A DNA stretch of 64,000 bases from Doryteuthis pealeii. Lineage: Eukaryota; Mollusca; Cephalopoda; Myopsida; Loliginidae. The first letter of the stretch is position 1; each line of letters opens with the position of its first letter. The position numbers were made by a program, and so were the translations under genes. Below the pieces are notes generated by a model. It made no database searches. It was not told where the DNA came from and saw only the letters and a list, made by a program, of their open reading frames with translations. Positions 63,321 through 64,000 of the stretch are shown one piece after another. The stretch spans positions 70,342,345 through 70,406,344 of the forward strand of contig CM042152.1 of assembly GCA_023376005.1 (NCBI GenBank), written 5' to 3'.

Positions 63321-63535
63321 GTCACGCTCACAACACAGATTCCCATGATTCTCTCTCTCTCTTAACACCCATCCCTATCAGTCATCGCCGCAGGCAGGTC
63401 TTCCACACGGCATCCAGATTCCATACAGAGCTGATCGATGTAGGTTTTTGCTGGTCGGCCTACACTGGAGTATCCATATGTAGGTGACCACTAGAGAACG
63501 TCACTTATGAGTTCGTCTTTGCTTCTCCAGCCCCG
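63283..63535 (-). mobile_element. LINE 3' end with (ATG)n tail
   Basis: (CAT)n at 63283-63320 on plus is the (ATG)n tail. CAGAGCTGATCGATGTAGGT and GTCACTTATGAGTTCGTCTT match 10296-10540. The element continues at 63820-63890 (CCAGCATGTCTTGTTCGTCT) after about 285 bp of unrelated DNA. Confidence 0.78.
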
Positions 63536-63899
63536 GCAAATATCAAAGCGTAATATATTCGCTGAAGGTGCAGGATGCCCCAAAAGCTTCTCACTTTGTT
63601 TCCAGGGAGCCATTCCCAAGACATCACCCACCCCCTTACCTAGAATGAGGGTTTATTGCCCGGCGCTTTAGGCTCTCCGCAGTGAGAATGCCGACGGAAT
63701 TTTAATCAATTTTAAAACTCCGACGCCGTAGGAGTCTTACTTCCTGTGTAGTATCTCATATTAAAATGACCTTGTGCCACATTTGGCTTGGTAGTTATCC
63801 AATAAATAATCTGACAATGTCCAGCATGTCTTGTTCGTCTTACTTGGATGGTTTGTGTGATAGGAGGTATGTGGCCATATTGCTGCTTTGGTTATTTCC

Positions 63900-64000
63900 T
63901 AGTTGAGTAACATGATATTACAGGGTGACTCAGAAAAAATAGAACCCAAATTATTTACTTATTTTCCCATTAATCTAACCCTAACCCTAACCCTAACCCC
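63900..64000. mobile_element. start of a third telomere-core MITE, cut by the window edge
   Basis: AATTATTTACTTATTTTCCC, ATTAATCTAACCCTAACCC matches the interior of 57991-58197 in reverse. It ends in the TAACCC array at the window edge. Confidence 0.55.

Noticed and set aside
63960..64000. Chromosome end (TAACCC repeats)
   Set aside because: The same array occurs inside MITEs at 19.1 and 58.1 kb, and the flank here matches the MITE interior.

Overview
This is an AT-rich, repeat-saturated animal nuclear window. It most resembles a cephalopod (octopus-like) mollusc: tRNA-Lys-like SINEs are abundant, Helitrons, LINEs and Penelope-like debris are dense, (TA)n tracts are long, and the only conserved protein-coding content is metazoan. 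The species call is inference; nothing was searched.

Two genes are supported. (1) On the minus strand, nine phase-compatible exons between 757 and 19597 encode the N-terminal part of a DLEC1 (CFAP81)-like ciliary protein with an ASH/MSP-type domain. The gene runs off the left edge. One exon (19361-19597) carries an apparent single-base frameshift, and a tentative first coding exon lies at 21059-21117. (2) On the plus strand, a single uninterrupted frame (30954-32984) encodes a 676-residue F-box/leucine-rich-repeat protein, preceded by a strong 3' splice site. Between the two lies a possible divergent promoter (about 22130-22310) with an RFX X-box (22185-22197), as expected upstream of a ciliary gene, and a plus-strand 5' splice site at 22303 that could start the transcript of the F-box gene.

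Everything else is mobile or repetitive DNA. From about 33.3 to 64 kb I found no exon. I see at least five tRNA-like SINE groups, two or more LINE groups (reverse transcriptase tails and C-terminal zinc-finger tails), several Helitron families with recognisable CTAG ends and 3' hairpins, TIR/MITE elements, foldbacks, LTR-like sequences and minisatellites.

The most interesting layer is RNA. A Penelope-like remnant at 30169-30780 carries a complete-looking minimal hammerhead ribozyme (30216-30259, minus strand). About a dozen further hammerhead-like cores (CUGANGA, a stem, GAAA) recur in elements, many of which sit next to (TA)n tracts. Two copies of a tRNA-headed SINE also contain such a core. 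Other unusual structures are Helitrons abutting 5'-to-5' at three loci, and MITEs with 8-bp target duplications that carry internal telomere-like repeats.
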